From Candidatus Bathyarchaeota archaeon (GTDB lineage: Archaea; Thermoproteota; Bathyarchaeia; TCS64): 5,781 nt of DNA. The stretch spans positions 1-5,781 of the forward strand of contig JAEHCT010000099.1 of NCBI GenBank assembly GCA_020697635.1, written 5' to 3'. The stretch's first letter is position 1. Each line of letters starts with the position of its first letter. A program made the position numbers and the translations under genes. The notes below the pieces were generated by a model, which did no database searches, was not told the DNA's origin, and saw only the letters and a list, made by a program, of their open reading frames with translations. Of the stretch, positions 1 to 5,781 are shown in pieces.

Positions 1-145
1 GGTTATTGATACATCAATAAAACATAGTTAATATTTTTTCATCCAATTATCCAACTTCATGTGCTCAAATATTCCAAGGTAAGCCACGAGCTGGATGAGA
101 GAAACATTAGATTAGATGAAGGACATAAGTATCCATTGAATCTCT
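1..145. other. AT-rich non-coding region upstream of the deacylase gene
   Basis: The first 60 bases contain only 14 G/C, and the next 60 contain 24, in sharp contrast to the GC-rich genes that follow. Stops occur early in the forward frames. The frame beginning at base 2 runs nine sense codons to a TAA at 29-31 and could be the tail of an upstream gene, but this is too short to judge. The stretch holds a perfect inverted repeat (3-20) and a run of six T at 34-39, which could serve as an archaeal terminator for something upstream. I found no convincing TATA box at the distance expected for a leaderless start at 146, so the promoter of the deacylase gene is unresolved. Confidence 0.6.
3..20. 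repeat. Perfect 8-bp inverted repeat with 2-nt spacer
   Basis: TTATTGAT at 3-10 is the exact reverse complement of ATCAATAA at 13-20, separated by AC. The dyad size fits an operator for a small dimeric helix-turn-helix regulator, and it precedes a T6 run at 34-39. It is AT-rich and lies in AT-rich DNA, so chance is a real possibility. It is 126 bases from the TTG start at 146, far for a repressor site unless the leader is long, and it may belong to an upstream gene outside the window. Confidence 0.35.
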
Positions 146-1753
146 TTGTCATACGACCTCGTTATTAAAGGCGGCAGGCTCTTCGACGGAGCAGGAAGCC
201 CATGGATAAAAGCCGACATCGCGGTTAAAGACGGAAAAATAGATCACGTCGGTAGACTCCGTGACACAGGCGACGCCCGCGTAATAGACGCCTCCGCCCT
301 GTGCGTGAGCCCCGGCTGGATAGACGTACACATGCACGCAGACCACACGGTGCTTGGCAACACGAGATGCGAGAGCTATATTCATCAAGGCGTGACCACC
401 GCGACCATGGGAAACTGTGGCCTATCTATGTATCCCCTCCACGACGAACACAGAGAGGACCTCATCCAATACCTGAGGCCTTTCACGTCGGGGCTCGACC
501 TTGACTGGAACTGGAAGACCCTCGCCGACTTCCTAAGCATAATAGAGACGCGAGGCGTAGGCATCAACATCGTACCATTCGTGGGCCACGGCTCCATAAG
601 GGTCAACGTCATGGGCTTCCAAGATAGGGACGCCTCACCCGACGAACTGGCAGCCATGAAGCGGTTTCTGAGAGAGGCGATGGACGAGGGGGCCCACGGG
701 ATGTCAACCGGGCTAGGCTACCCGCCCGGGGTCTTCACCAACGACGACGAACTGGTCGAGCTGTGCGGGACACTCAGAGAGAAAGACGGCCTGTACTCGA
801 CTCACATGCGCAGTAACATCGAGAACCTGAAAGACACCATCGACCTCGGGCATAAGGCGAATGTGCCCATGCAGGTGTCACACCTGGGCAGCTCATGCGC
901 GTCCCACAAGCCGTTGTCAGGCAGACACGAGGAGACGACGCTGAAGGCGCTTGACGACGCGAGGGCCTGGGGCCTCGACATCACCGCGGACATATACCCC
1001 TACACGGCCGGATCGAGCCTGTTGTCCCAAGTCATACCCGACTGGGCGCACGAGGGAGGAGTGGGGAAGATGCTCAGGAGGCTCAATGATCCGGAGGTCA
1101 GGCGCAGGCTAGAGAAGGAGTATTCCGAGGCCGGGGACAAGAAGGGGAGAGACTTCACTAAGGTCTTGGTCACGTTCGTGAAGTCGGAGGCCAATAAACA
1201 GTATGAGGGGATGACCGTGGCAGAGGTAGCCGAGGCACGCGGGGTGTCTGTCGTGGATGCGCTGTGTAGCCTCCTCATAGAGGAGAACGGCGAGGCCATG
1301 AACGTCACCTTTTGGGGCGTCGAGGAGGATGTGGATACGCTGGTGAAGCACCCGTCTGTGATGCCCTGCAGCGACGGCTGGAGCCACGCGCCCTACGGGA
1401 GGCTCGGCGAAGGCAAGCCCCACCCGCGCTGCTACGGGGCCTTCCCACGGTACCTCAGGCTCTACGCGAGGGAGCGACGGCTTTTCACCTACGAGGAGGC
1501 GATAAGACGTATGACGAGCATGCCCGCCCAGCGGCTTGGGCTCCAGGACCGCGGACTGCTCAGGGTGGGGATGGCGGCGGACATGGTGGTCTTTGACGCG
1601 GCGGCCGTCAAGGACAGGGCGACGTTCAGCGATCCCCACCAGTACCCCGAGGGCATCCCCTACGTGGTCGTCAACGGAGAAGTCACCATCAGTGACGGGG
1701 AGCACACGGGGGCCCTCGCGGGGAGGGTGCTGAGAAGAAGGTGTGGACCCTGA
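146..1753 (+). CDS. N-acyl-D-amino-acid deacylase (D-aminoacylase), amidohydrolase superfamily
   Basis: This 535-residue cytosolic enzyme is predicted to hydrolyse N-acyl-D-amino acids to a D-amino acid and a carboxylate. A small beta-sandwich segment (residues 1-55, opening YDLVIKGGRLFDG) precedes the metal-dependent TIM barrel, and the C-terminus returns to the sandwich (about 470-530). Visible motifs are IDVHMHAD with His62 and His64, GNCG with Cys91 (the D-aminoacylase family uses this Cys as a metal ligand instead of a carboxylated Lys), STHMRS with His220, QVSHLG with His246 and CSDGWSH with catalytic Asp410. The tail motifs MAADMVVFD (476-484), DPHQYPEGIPYVVVNG and GRVLRR are typical of the family, and the length is normal. 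An in-frame TGA at 137-139 leaves TTG at 146 as the first usable start; no clear Shine-Dalgarno precedes it. The 3' end overlaps the next gene by 13 bases. The exact acyl and amino-acid preference, or a dihydropyrimidinase-like substrate, cannot be read from sequence. Confidence 0.92.
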   Translation: MSYDLVIKGGRLFDGAGSPWIKADIAVKDGKIDHVGRLRDTGDARVIDASALCVSPGWIDVHMHADHTVLGNTRCESYIHQGVTTATMGNCGLSMYPLHDEHREDLIQYLRPFTSGLDLDWNWKTLADFLSIIETRGVGINIVPFVGHGSIRVNVMGFQDRDASPDELAAMKRFLREAMDEGAHGMSTGLGYPPGVFTNDDELVELCGTLREKDGLYSTHMRSNIENLKDTIDLGHKANVPMQVSHLGSSCASHKPLSGRHEETTLKALDDARAWGLDITADIYPYTAGSSLLSQVIPDWAHEGGVGKMLRRLNDPEVRRRLEKEYSEAGDKKGRDFTKVLVTFVKSEANKQYEGMTVAEVAEARGVSVVDALCSLLIEENGEAMNVTFWGVEEDVDTLVKHPSVMPCSDGWSHAPYGRLGEGKPHPRCYGAFPRYLRLYARERRLFTYEEAIRRMTSMPAQRLGLQDRGLLRVGMAADMVVFDAAAVKDRATFSDPHQYPEGIPYVVVNGEVTISDGEHTGALAGRVLRRRCGP

Positions 1754-2583
1754 AGCCCCTGGAGTTGCACTTCCTGGGCACGGGTGGCGGCAGGTTCGTC
1801 ATGACCACCCAGAGGAGGCGCACCGCAGGCATAAGGATGATCCACGGCGATACGCAGGTCCACATAGACCCTGGGCCCGGCGCCCTCGTGTTCTCCAACT
1901 GGGCGGGGCTCAGCCCCCGGAAGTTGGACGGCCTCGTGGTAACCCACTGCCACCCCGACCACTACACGGACGCCGAGGTCTTCATAGAGGCGATGACGGA
2001 CGGCACACGGAGCAGGAAGGGGCTACTCGCGGCGCCGAGGAGCGTGACACGGGGAGTCGGCGGCCTTGGTCCGTGCGTCTCCGACTACCATAAGGGCCTG
2101 GTTGGTGAACTCGTCGAGCTGGAGCCAAGCACCGGGTTCCGCGTGAACGACGTCGAGTTCACAGCGACCAAAGCCGTCCACTCCGACCCCGCCTCCACCG
2201 GCGTCAGGTTCAACGCCCCAGGCGTCGGCTCCGTCGGCTACACGTGCGACACGGGGTACTTCGACGGCATCTGTGAGCAGCATGAGAGACAACGGCTGCT
2301 GATACTCTGCGTCATATGGCCGAGAGGTAACCCATTAAAGATGCACCTCTGCACAGACGACGCTTTGAAGCTGCTCAGCGAGGCCAGGCCCGCCTCGGCA
2401 ATAATCACCCACTTCGGGTGGAGGATGCTAGACGCCGACCCGGCCGCGGAGGCAAGATATCTTCAGGAGGAGACGGGGATACCTGTCATAGCAGCGGTGG
2501 ACGGCATGAAGGCTACTCTCGGTGAACAGCTCGTGATCCAGGGACCCCGGAAGAACGATGAGCCTCTACGGCTCGACGTATGA
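1741..2583 (+). CDS. Metallo-beta-lactamase-fold hydrolase (RNase Z/ElaC-like branch)
   Basis: This is a soluble 280-residue MBL-fold protein with a full set of dinuclear metal ligands. They are THCHPDH (His69, His71, Asp73, His74), His147 in AVHSD, Asp170 in YTCDTGYF and His224 in IITHFGWRM, plus a conserved-looking HLCTDDA segment at His202. The N-terminal LHFLGTGGGRF strand-loop is typical of the COG1234-like branch that includes tRNase Z and phosphodiesterases. I see no long flexible exosite arm, so a tRNA-processing role is not supported. The substrate is unknown. The chosen GTG start overlaps the deacylase stop by 13 bases; GGAGGG at 1722-1727 lies 13 bases upstream, a loose Shine-Dalgarno spacing. 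An alternative TTG at 1765 would remove eight residues and leave the LHFLGTGGG strand nearly at the N-terminus. Either way the two genes are almost surely one transcript, suggesting related substrates. Confidence 0.88.
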   Translation: MWTLKPLELHFLGTGGGRFVMTTQRRRTAGIRMIHGDTQVHIDPGPGALVFSNWAGLSPRKLDGLVVTHCHPDHYTDAEVFIEAMTDGTRSRKGLLAAPRSVTRGVGGLGPCVSDYHKGLVGELVELEPSTGFRVNDVEFTATKAVHSDPASTGVRFNAPGVGSVGYTCDTGYFDGICEQHERQRLLILCVIWPRGNPLKMHLCTDDALKLLSEARPASAIITHFGWRMLDADPAAEARYLQEETGIPVIAAVDGMKATLGEQLVIQGPRKNDEPLRLDV

Positions 2584-2594
2584 CTCTAGAATCT

Positions 2595-2608
2595 GAAAGC
2601 TTTTATCC
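2595..2608 (+). promoter_or_regulatory. Archaeal promoter P1 (BRE/TATA-like)
   Basis: GAAAGCTTTTATCC combines a purine-rich BRE-like GAAA with a CTTTTAT box (2600-2606), lying 12 bases after the MBL gene stop. With the usual archaeal spacing of about 26 bases from box centre to start site, transcription would begin near 2629-2630. The T4 run may also contribute to ending the upstream operon. The downstream product could be a small RNA, a 31-codon ORF, or a long valS leader. Confidence 0.5.
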
Positions 2609-2629
2609 AACCTCCCTGATAGATTCGTT

Positions 2630-2714
2630 GTCTGAGGAATGGCAAATGGGGTATTGTTTTGTCGATCCCCCGGCGGGGATCACCTGAAGACCCGGACACG
2701 CCTAGAGGTCAGAC
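2630..2714 (+). ncRNA. Possible structured RNA or valS leader element
   Basis: GTCTGA (2630-2635) and TCAGAC (2709-2714) are exact reverse complements and could close a fold. Inside lies a strong hairpin, GATCCCC (2664-2670) with GGGGATC (2675-2681) around a CGGC tetraloop. GGT at 2650-2652 can also pair with ACC at 2682-2684, leaving an 11-base bulge on the 5' side. The predicted start from P1 falls at the first base of the outer stem, and the span is followed by a short hairpin and a T4 run. I recognise no known RNA family: no tRNA, SRP, RNase P or riboswitch core. This is a hand fold without energy or covariation support, and it competes with the small ORF over the same bases. Confidence 0.22.
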
Positions 2715-2734
2715 CGCAGCGGACAACCTTTTAA
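2639..2734 (+). CDS. Doubtful 31-codon small ORF upstream of valS
   Basis: ATG at 2639 is preceded by GAGG at 2634-2637 and lies about ten bases after the start site predicted from P1. It reads 31 codons to a TAA at 2732-2734. The peptide starts MANGVLFCRSPGGDH and is basic and Arg/Thr-rich towards its end. It has no recognised domain, signal peptide or membrane segment. The codons from 2663 to 2683 encode the strong hairpin, which would hinder translation and suggests the bases may be selected as RNA rather than protein. It could be a leader peptide of valS, a true microprotein, or chance; chance is the most likely. Confidence 0.15.
   Translation: MANGVLFCRSPGGDHLKTRTRLEVRPQRTTF
2714..2732 (+). 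terminator. Weak hairpin followed by T4 run
   Basis: CCGCAGCGG at 2714-2722 is palindromic and can form a three-base-pair stem (CCG/CGG) with a CAG loop. Six bases later comes TTTT at 2729-2732. This could end a short transcript from P1, as archaeal polymerase often terminates at T-rich tracts. The stem is short, and the same T run belongs to the P2 box, so the evidence is thin. Confidence 0.2.
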
Positions 2735-2736
2735 AG
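2724..2736 (+). promoter_or_regulatory. Archaeal promoter P2 for valS
   Basis: CTTTTAAA at 2728-2735, preceded by CAAC, resembles an archaeal TATA box. Its centre near 2732 predicts a start near 2758, giving valS a leader of about 50 bases. It matches the box upstream of the last gene (CTTTTTAA), which supports both. P1 may add a longer valS transcript. Confidence 0.5.
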
Positions 2737-2807
2737 AAAGCAGCAGACAGATTCAGCCTATCTAGGGCGCTTGGTCCGCAGATTATGGAGACAGGGGACG
2801 AGACGAG

Positions 2808-5228
2808 ATGAACGTGCTACCGCGAAAGATGGACTTCCTCCAGATGGAGGAGAAGTGGCAGAGGCAGTGGGAGACAGAGGGAACCCACAGGTACGACTGG
2901 GACGACGACAGCCGGCCGGTCTACAGCATCGATACACCCCCGCCCTACCCGAGCGGCGACTTCCACATGGGCAACTTCCTGAACTGGACCTACTTCGACA
3001 TGAGGGCCAGATACAAGCGGATGCGCGGCTACAACGTCCTTTTCCCTCAGGGGTGGGACTGCCACGGGCTGCCCACGGAGGTCGCGGTGGAGAAGGCGAA
3101 GGGCGTCAAGAAGAGCGACGTCCCCCCCGACGTGTTCCGCAGGATGTGTGAGGAGTGGATCGAGCAGTACATCGGCATCATGAAGACAGCCGTCATAAGG
3201 ATGGGCTGCAGCATCGACTGGACCACCGAGTACAGGACCATGGAGCCCGAGTACCTGAGGAAGATACAGCTCAGCTTCCTCCTGCTCTACGATAAGGACA
3301 TGATCTACAAGGGGGAGCACCCCATCAACTGGTGCCCCCGCTGCGAGACAGCCATCGCGGACGCCGAGGTAGAGCACGAGACCAAGCGGGGCAAGATATA
3401 CACCATCCCGTTCTTCACCGAAGACGGGGAGGTGCTGATAGCCACCACGAGGCCCGTGTACCTGCCCGCGTGCGTAGCCCTCGGCGTCCATCCAAGTGAC
3501 GAGCGGTACAGGCACCTCATCGGCGGAAAGGCCGAGGTGCCTGTGTTCAGCCAGGAGGTCCCCATAATAGCCAACGACGAGGTGGACCCCGAGTTCGGTA
3601 CCGGCGCCATGATGATATGCACCTACGGCGACAAAGCCGACGTCGTCGCCGTGGCACGGTTCAACCTCCCGGTCGTGCGCCTAATCGACGGAAAGGGAAC
3701 ACTCCTGGAGGTAGCAGGCAAGTACGCCGGGATGCCCATCGAGGAGGGCCAGGAGGCCTTGGTGAATGACATGCGGGAGGACGGGCTCATCAAGGAGGAG
3801 CACGACCTGGACCAGGAGGTGGGGCTTTGCTGGCGCTGCGACACCCCCATAGAGGTGGTCACGGCGAGGCAGTGGTTCATGCGCACCATCAGCCTCACGG
3901 ACAAGGTGGTCGAGACGGCTAAACGTATAACGTGGTACCCCGACTGGATGAGGCAGAGGCTCATCGACTGGGCCACGGGCCTGGACTGGGACTGGGTGCT
4001 TAGCAGGCAGCGCGTGTTCGCCACCCCCGTCCCCGCCTGGTACTGCACTAGCTGCGGCAAGATAAGGCTCGCCAAACCCGAGGAGCTGCCCGTGGACCCC
4101 AAGGTAACCAACATCGACGACGTCTGTGAGTGCGGCGGAACCGAGTTCACCCCAGACACCGACGTCATGGACACTTGGTTCGACAGCAGCTTGACGTGCG
4201 CCATCCACGCCGGCTGGCCGGACAGACCCAACTGGCGGAGGCAGTTCCCCGCCAGCGTCCACCCCAGCGGCCAAGACATCATACGTACATGGGCGTACTA
4301 CCTCATGGTGAGGCACCTATCGCTCTTCGACGAGACGGCCTACGACAGCGTCCTCATCAACGGCATGGTCCTCGGCGGCGACGGACGGAAGATGAGCAAG
4401 AGCCTAGGAAACTACGTCTCCACGCCGGAGGTGTTCCCCAAGTACGGCGCGGACGCGCCCAGGCAGTGGGCGGCCGCCGGCGGAGGCACAGGCACAGACA
4501 TACCGTTCAGGTGGGAGGACGTTGAGTACGGCTGGAGGTTCATGAGGAAGCTCTGGAACGCCTGCAGGTTCACCGGCATGAGGCTGGAAGGCTACGACCC
4601 GGCTAACAGGGTCGAACCCACGCTTCTGGATAGGTGGATAGTCTCCAAGCTCCAGAAGACGGTGAAGCGCGCGACAGAGGCCATGGAGGACTGCGACTTC
4701 ATGAACGCCTCAGAGGCGGCCAGGAACTTCATCTGGCACGTCTTCTGCGACCACTACCTGGAGGCCGCGAAGACGAGGCTCTACGGCGACGGAGACGGGA
4801 AGAAGGCGGCCCAGCAGACACTCCACTACACGGTGGAGCGGATGATCAAGCTAATGGCCCCGATTACGCCCCATATCACCGAGGAGATATGGCGGACCAT
4901 GTACGACCCCGATTCCAGCATAAACCTCTCGGCGTGGCCCGAGTACGACGAGGCCATGGTCGACGAGGAAGCCGAGAAAGCCGGGGACATAGTCATAGCC
5001 GCCATCAGCGACATACGCCGCGAGAAGAACAGGAGAGGCGTGAGCCTGAACGCCTCCATGAAGAGCGTGAAGCTCTACGCGTCAGGGGACAACGCGGAGG
5101 CGCTAAAGATGGGTTCGGCCGACATCAAGGACACGTTGAAGATAGAGTCGCTGGAGATAGTTGCAGGCGACGACGGAGACGCGAAGCTGGAAGACTACCC
5201 GGAGATCGGCTTCACAGTCACTCTCTAG
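2808..5228 (+). CDS. valS: Valyl-tRNA synthetase, archaeal type
   Basis: Cytosolic class Ia synthetase of 806 residues that activates valine with ATP and charges tRNA-Val. The Rossmann half opens with IDTPPPYPSG, then the HIGH-equivalent HMGN (53-56) and FPQGWDCHGLPTEV. Zinc-binding-type pairs are seen at Cys176/179 (WCPRC), Cys341/344 (CWRC), Cys413/416 (CTSC) and Cys440/442. The CP1 editing domain (about 195-335), which clears mischarged threonine, shows ATTRP (212-216) and GTGAMMICTYGDKADV. DTWFDSSL (455-462) and the KMSKS loop (528-532, DGRKMSKSLGN) complete the catalytic core. The anticodon-binding helical domain starts near LLDRW (607) and includes APITPHITEEIW. The protein ends without the bacterial C-terminal coiled-coil arm. 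An in-frame TAG at 2763 and no start codon between make ATG 2808 the first start; MDF at 2829 is an alternative. No strong Shine-Dalgarno is present. It is separated from its neighbours and appears to be its own unit. Confidence 0.97.
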   Translation: MNVLPRKMDFLQMEEKWQRQWETEGTHRYDWDDDSRPVYSIDTPPPYPSGDFHMGNFLNWTYFDMRARYKRMRGYNVLFPQGWDCHGLPTEVAVEKAKGVKKSDVPPDVFRRMCEEWIEQYIGIMKTAVIRMGCSIDWTTEYRTMEPEYLRKIQLSFLLLYDKDMIYKGEHPINWCPRCETAIADAEVEHETKRGKIYTIPFFTEDGEVLIATTRPVYLPACVALGVHPSDERYRHLIGGKAEVPVFSQEVPIIANDEVDPEFGTGAMMICTYGDKADVVAVARFNLPVVRLIDGKGTLLEVAGKYAGMPIEEGQEALVNDMREDGLIKEEHDLDQEVGLCWRCDTPIEVVTARQWFMRTISLTDKVVETAKRITWYPDWMRQRLIDWATGLDWDWVLSRQRVFATPVPAWYCTSCGKIRLAKPEELPVDPKVTNIDDVCECGGTEFTPDTDVMDTWFDSSLTCAIHAGWPDRPNWRRQFPASVHPSGQDIIRTWAYYLMVRHLSLFDETAYDSVLINGMVLGGDGRKMSKSLGNYVSTPEVFPKYGADAPRQWAAAGGGTGTDIPFRWEDVEYGWRFMRKLWNACRFTGMRLEGYDPANRVEPTLLDRWIVSKLQKTVKRATEAMEDCDFMNASEAARNFIWHVFCDHYLEAAKTRLYGDGDGKKAAQQTLHYTVERMIKLMAPITPHITEEIWRTMYDPDSSINLSAWPEYDEAMVDEEAEKAGDIVIAAISDIRREKNRRGVSLNASMKSVKLYASGDNAEALKMGSADIKDTLKIESLEIVAGDDGDAKLEDYPEIGFTVTL

Positions 5229-5234
5229 GGAACG

Positions 5235-5250
5235 CCTTATACTTTTTAAC
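5235..5250 (+). promoter_or_regulatory. Archaeal promoter for the last gene, also a likely valS terminator tract
   Basis: CCTTATACTTTTTAAC holds a CTTTTTAA box at 5242-5249. Its centre lies about 27 bases before ATG 5273, the spacing at which transcription would start at the initiation codon itself, so a leaderless mRNA is predicted. The T5 run (5243-5247) and a further T4 run at 5258-5261 lie just after the valS stop and could terminate valS transcription. Confidence 0.6.
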
Positions 5251-5272
5251 TCAACCCTTTTCCTGACCTTAC

Positions 5273-5781
5273 ATGACCGAAGAGATGGTTCCGTTATCTG
5301 AGGCCGAGAACGAGGTCAAGGTGACCACGCATAGACTCGCCCTACTGCACCTATCCTACGCCAAGACCCTCATAGACAGGTTCGGTTGGGACGAGGGGAA
5401 GCAGCTGGTCCTCGACTCCATCAAGCTTTACAGCGAGTACGTCGCCGAGCGTACGAGGCAGGGACACCAGAGCCTGCCCAAGTACGGGTTCTGGGAGAGA
5501 CGCGAGGGGAAGCCGCCGCTATGCGAGCTGGGTAAGATCATGCTGGAGTACGGTGAGCCAGAGATAGGAGCCATGTATTGCCTCATCGACCCGGGGAAGG
5601 TGATGGCCGCCGACCCGGACGAGAAGATGATACACACCATGTGTATGATCCTCGGCCACGACCACTGCGAGTTCGACACCGTTCCTACATCTGAGAAAGA
5701 CCGGGACGACTTCGAGGAAGGACGCGACTGGTCCAACGTCGACCCCATAATAGGGGAGTTCTTGGAAAAGAAGAAGGCCTA
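5273..5781 (+). CDS. L-2-amino-thiazoline-4-carboxylic acid hydrolase family protein, cut at window edge
   Basis: The reading frame from ATG 5273 runs 169 codons without a stop to the window edge, where the last two bases are TA. If the next base is A or G the protein ends there as 169 residues (final residues EFLEKKKA), a normal length for the family. The C-terminal half carries the hallmark pattern: CELG near 84-87, EIGAMYCLIDPGKV with Cys103, a HTMCMILGHDHCEFD stretch with Cys124 and Cys132, then an acidic tail. The named bacterial enzyme opens the thiazoline ring on the route to L-cysteine, but most archaeal members are untested, so the name marks the family and not the substrate. An in-frame TGA at 5264-5266 leaves ATG 5273 as the first start; there is no Shine-Dalgarno, in keeping with a leaderless transcript. 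No signal peptide or membrane segment is seen. Confidence 0.75.
   Translation, partial: MTEEMVPLSEAENEVKVTTHRLALLHLSYAKTLIDRFGWDEGKQLVLDSIKLYSEYVAERTRQGHQSLPKYGFWERREGKPPLCELGKIMLEYGEPEIGAMYCLIDPGKVMAADPDEKMIHTMCMILGHDHCEFDTVPTSEKDRDDFEEGRDWSNVDPIIGEFLEKKKA

Noticed and set aside
102..118. ATTAGATTAGATG tandem as promoter or repeat element for the deacylase
   Set aside because: Only two copies of a five-base unit in AT-rich DNA, and it is a poor match to the CTTTT(A/T)A box seen before the other genes.
1109..1705. 198-codon reading frame on the minus strand inside the deacylase gene
   Set aside because: It is antisense to a gene with clear family motifs over its whole length, and its translation shows no recognisable domain. 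Long antisense frames are expected in GC-rich coding DNA.
2617..2688. C/D box guide RNA, from TGATAGA at 2617-2623 and CTGA at 2632-2635 and 2684-2687
   Set aside because: The C box does not match RUGAUGA well, there is no second C-type box, and the predicted transcript start near 2630 would exclude the first element.
2584..2807. tRNA or other known stable RNA in the spacer
   Set aside because: No T-arm GTTCRANNC pattern with a matching cloverleaf or CCA end, and no signature of SRP RNA, RNase P or 5S rRNA could be found by eye.
2817..3515. 232-codon minus-strand frame over the 5' part of valS
   Set aside because: It lies fully within valS, in a composition that favours open antisense frames, and has no recognised motif.
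3623..4316. Two overlapping minus-strand frames of about 210-220 codons in valS
   Set aside because: They overlap each other and the conserved ValRS core; neither has a domain-like pattern.
4634..5266. 210-codon plus-strand frame in a second phase of valS, running past its stop
   Set aside because: The translation is low-complexity and rich in Arg, Gly and Glu, as expected for a shifted frame, while the valS frame is conserved through to 5228.
1..5781. CRISPR array, insertion sequence, phage or defence genes
   Set aside because: No regularly spaced repeats, transposase motifs, terminal repeats or nuclease/toxin domains are visible; the genes are metabolic and housekeeping.

Overview
The window reads as a piece of an archaeal chromosome. 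The valyl-tRNA synthetase is of the compact archaeal kind, ending without the C-terminal coiled-coil arm of bacterial ValRS. Genes start at ATG, GTG and TTG, Shine-Dalgarno sequences are weak or absent, AGG (Arg) and ATA (Ile) codons are frequent, and three intergenic sites carry a CTTTT(A/T)A box like an archaeal TATA element, one at the right distance for a leaderless mRNA. Coding DNA is visibly GC-rich while the first 60 bases have only 14 G/C. The protein set would fit a TACK-type archaeon such as Bathyarchaeia, but this placement is a guess from family resemblance, not a phylogeny.

Layout, all on the + strand: (1) bases 1-145, AT-rich non-coding DNA with one perfect short inverted repeat; (2) 146-1753, an N-acyl-D-amino-acid deacylase of the amidohydrolase superfamily with a TTG start; (3) 1741-2583, a metallo-beta-lactamase-fold hydrolase overlapping the previous gene by 13 bases, so the two form a tight co-transcribed pair; (4) 2584-2807, a 224-base intergenic region with two promoter-like boxes, a strong hairpin inside a possible longer fold, and a 31-codon ORF of doubtful status; (5) 2808-5228, valS; (6) 5229-5272, a 44-base spacer with a promoter; (7) 5273 to the window end, a protein of the L-2-amino-thiazoline-4-carboxylic acid hydrolase family whose stop codon is probably cut by one base at the edge.

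Functionally, the deacylase/MBL pair looks like a small catabolic or salvage unit acting on N-acylated D-amino acids or a related amide, with the MBL enzyme perhaps acting on a linked substrate. valS is a housekeeping gene with its own promoter. The last gene has its own promoter and is probably another small amide/thiazoline-type hydrolase of unknown true substrate. I see no mobile element, CRISPR array, tRNA, rRNA or defence system. The part most likely to hold something undescribed is the valS leader region, where a promoter box, a predicted transcription start and the 5' arm of a stem line up.
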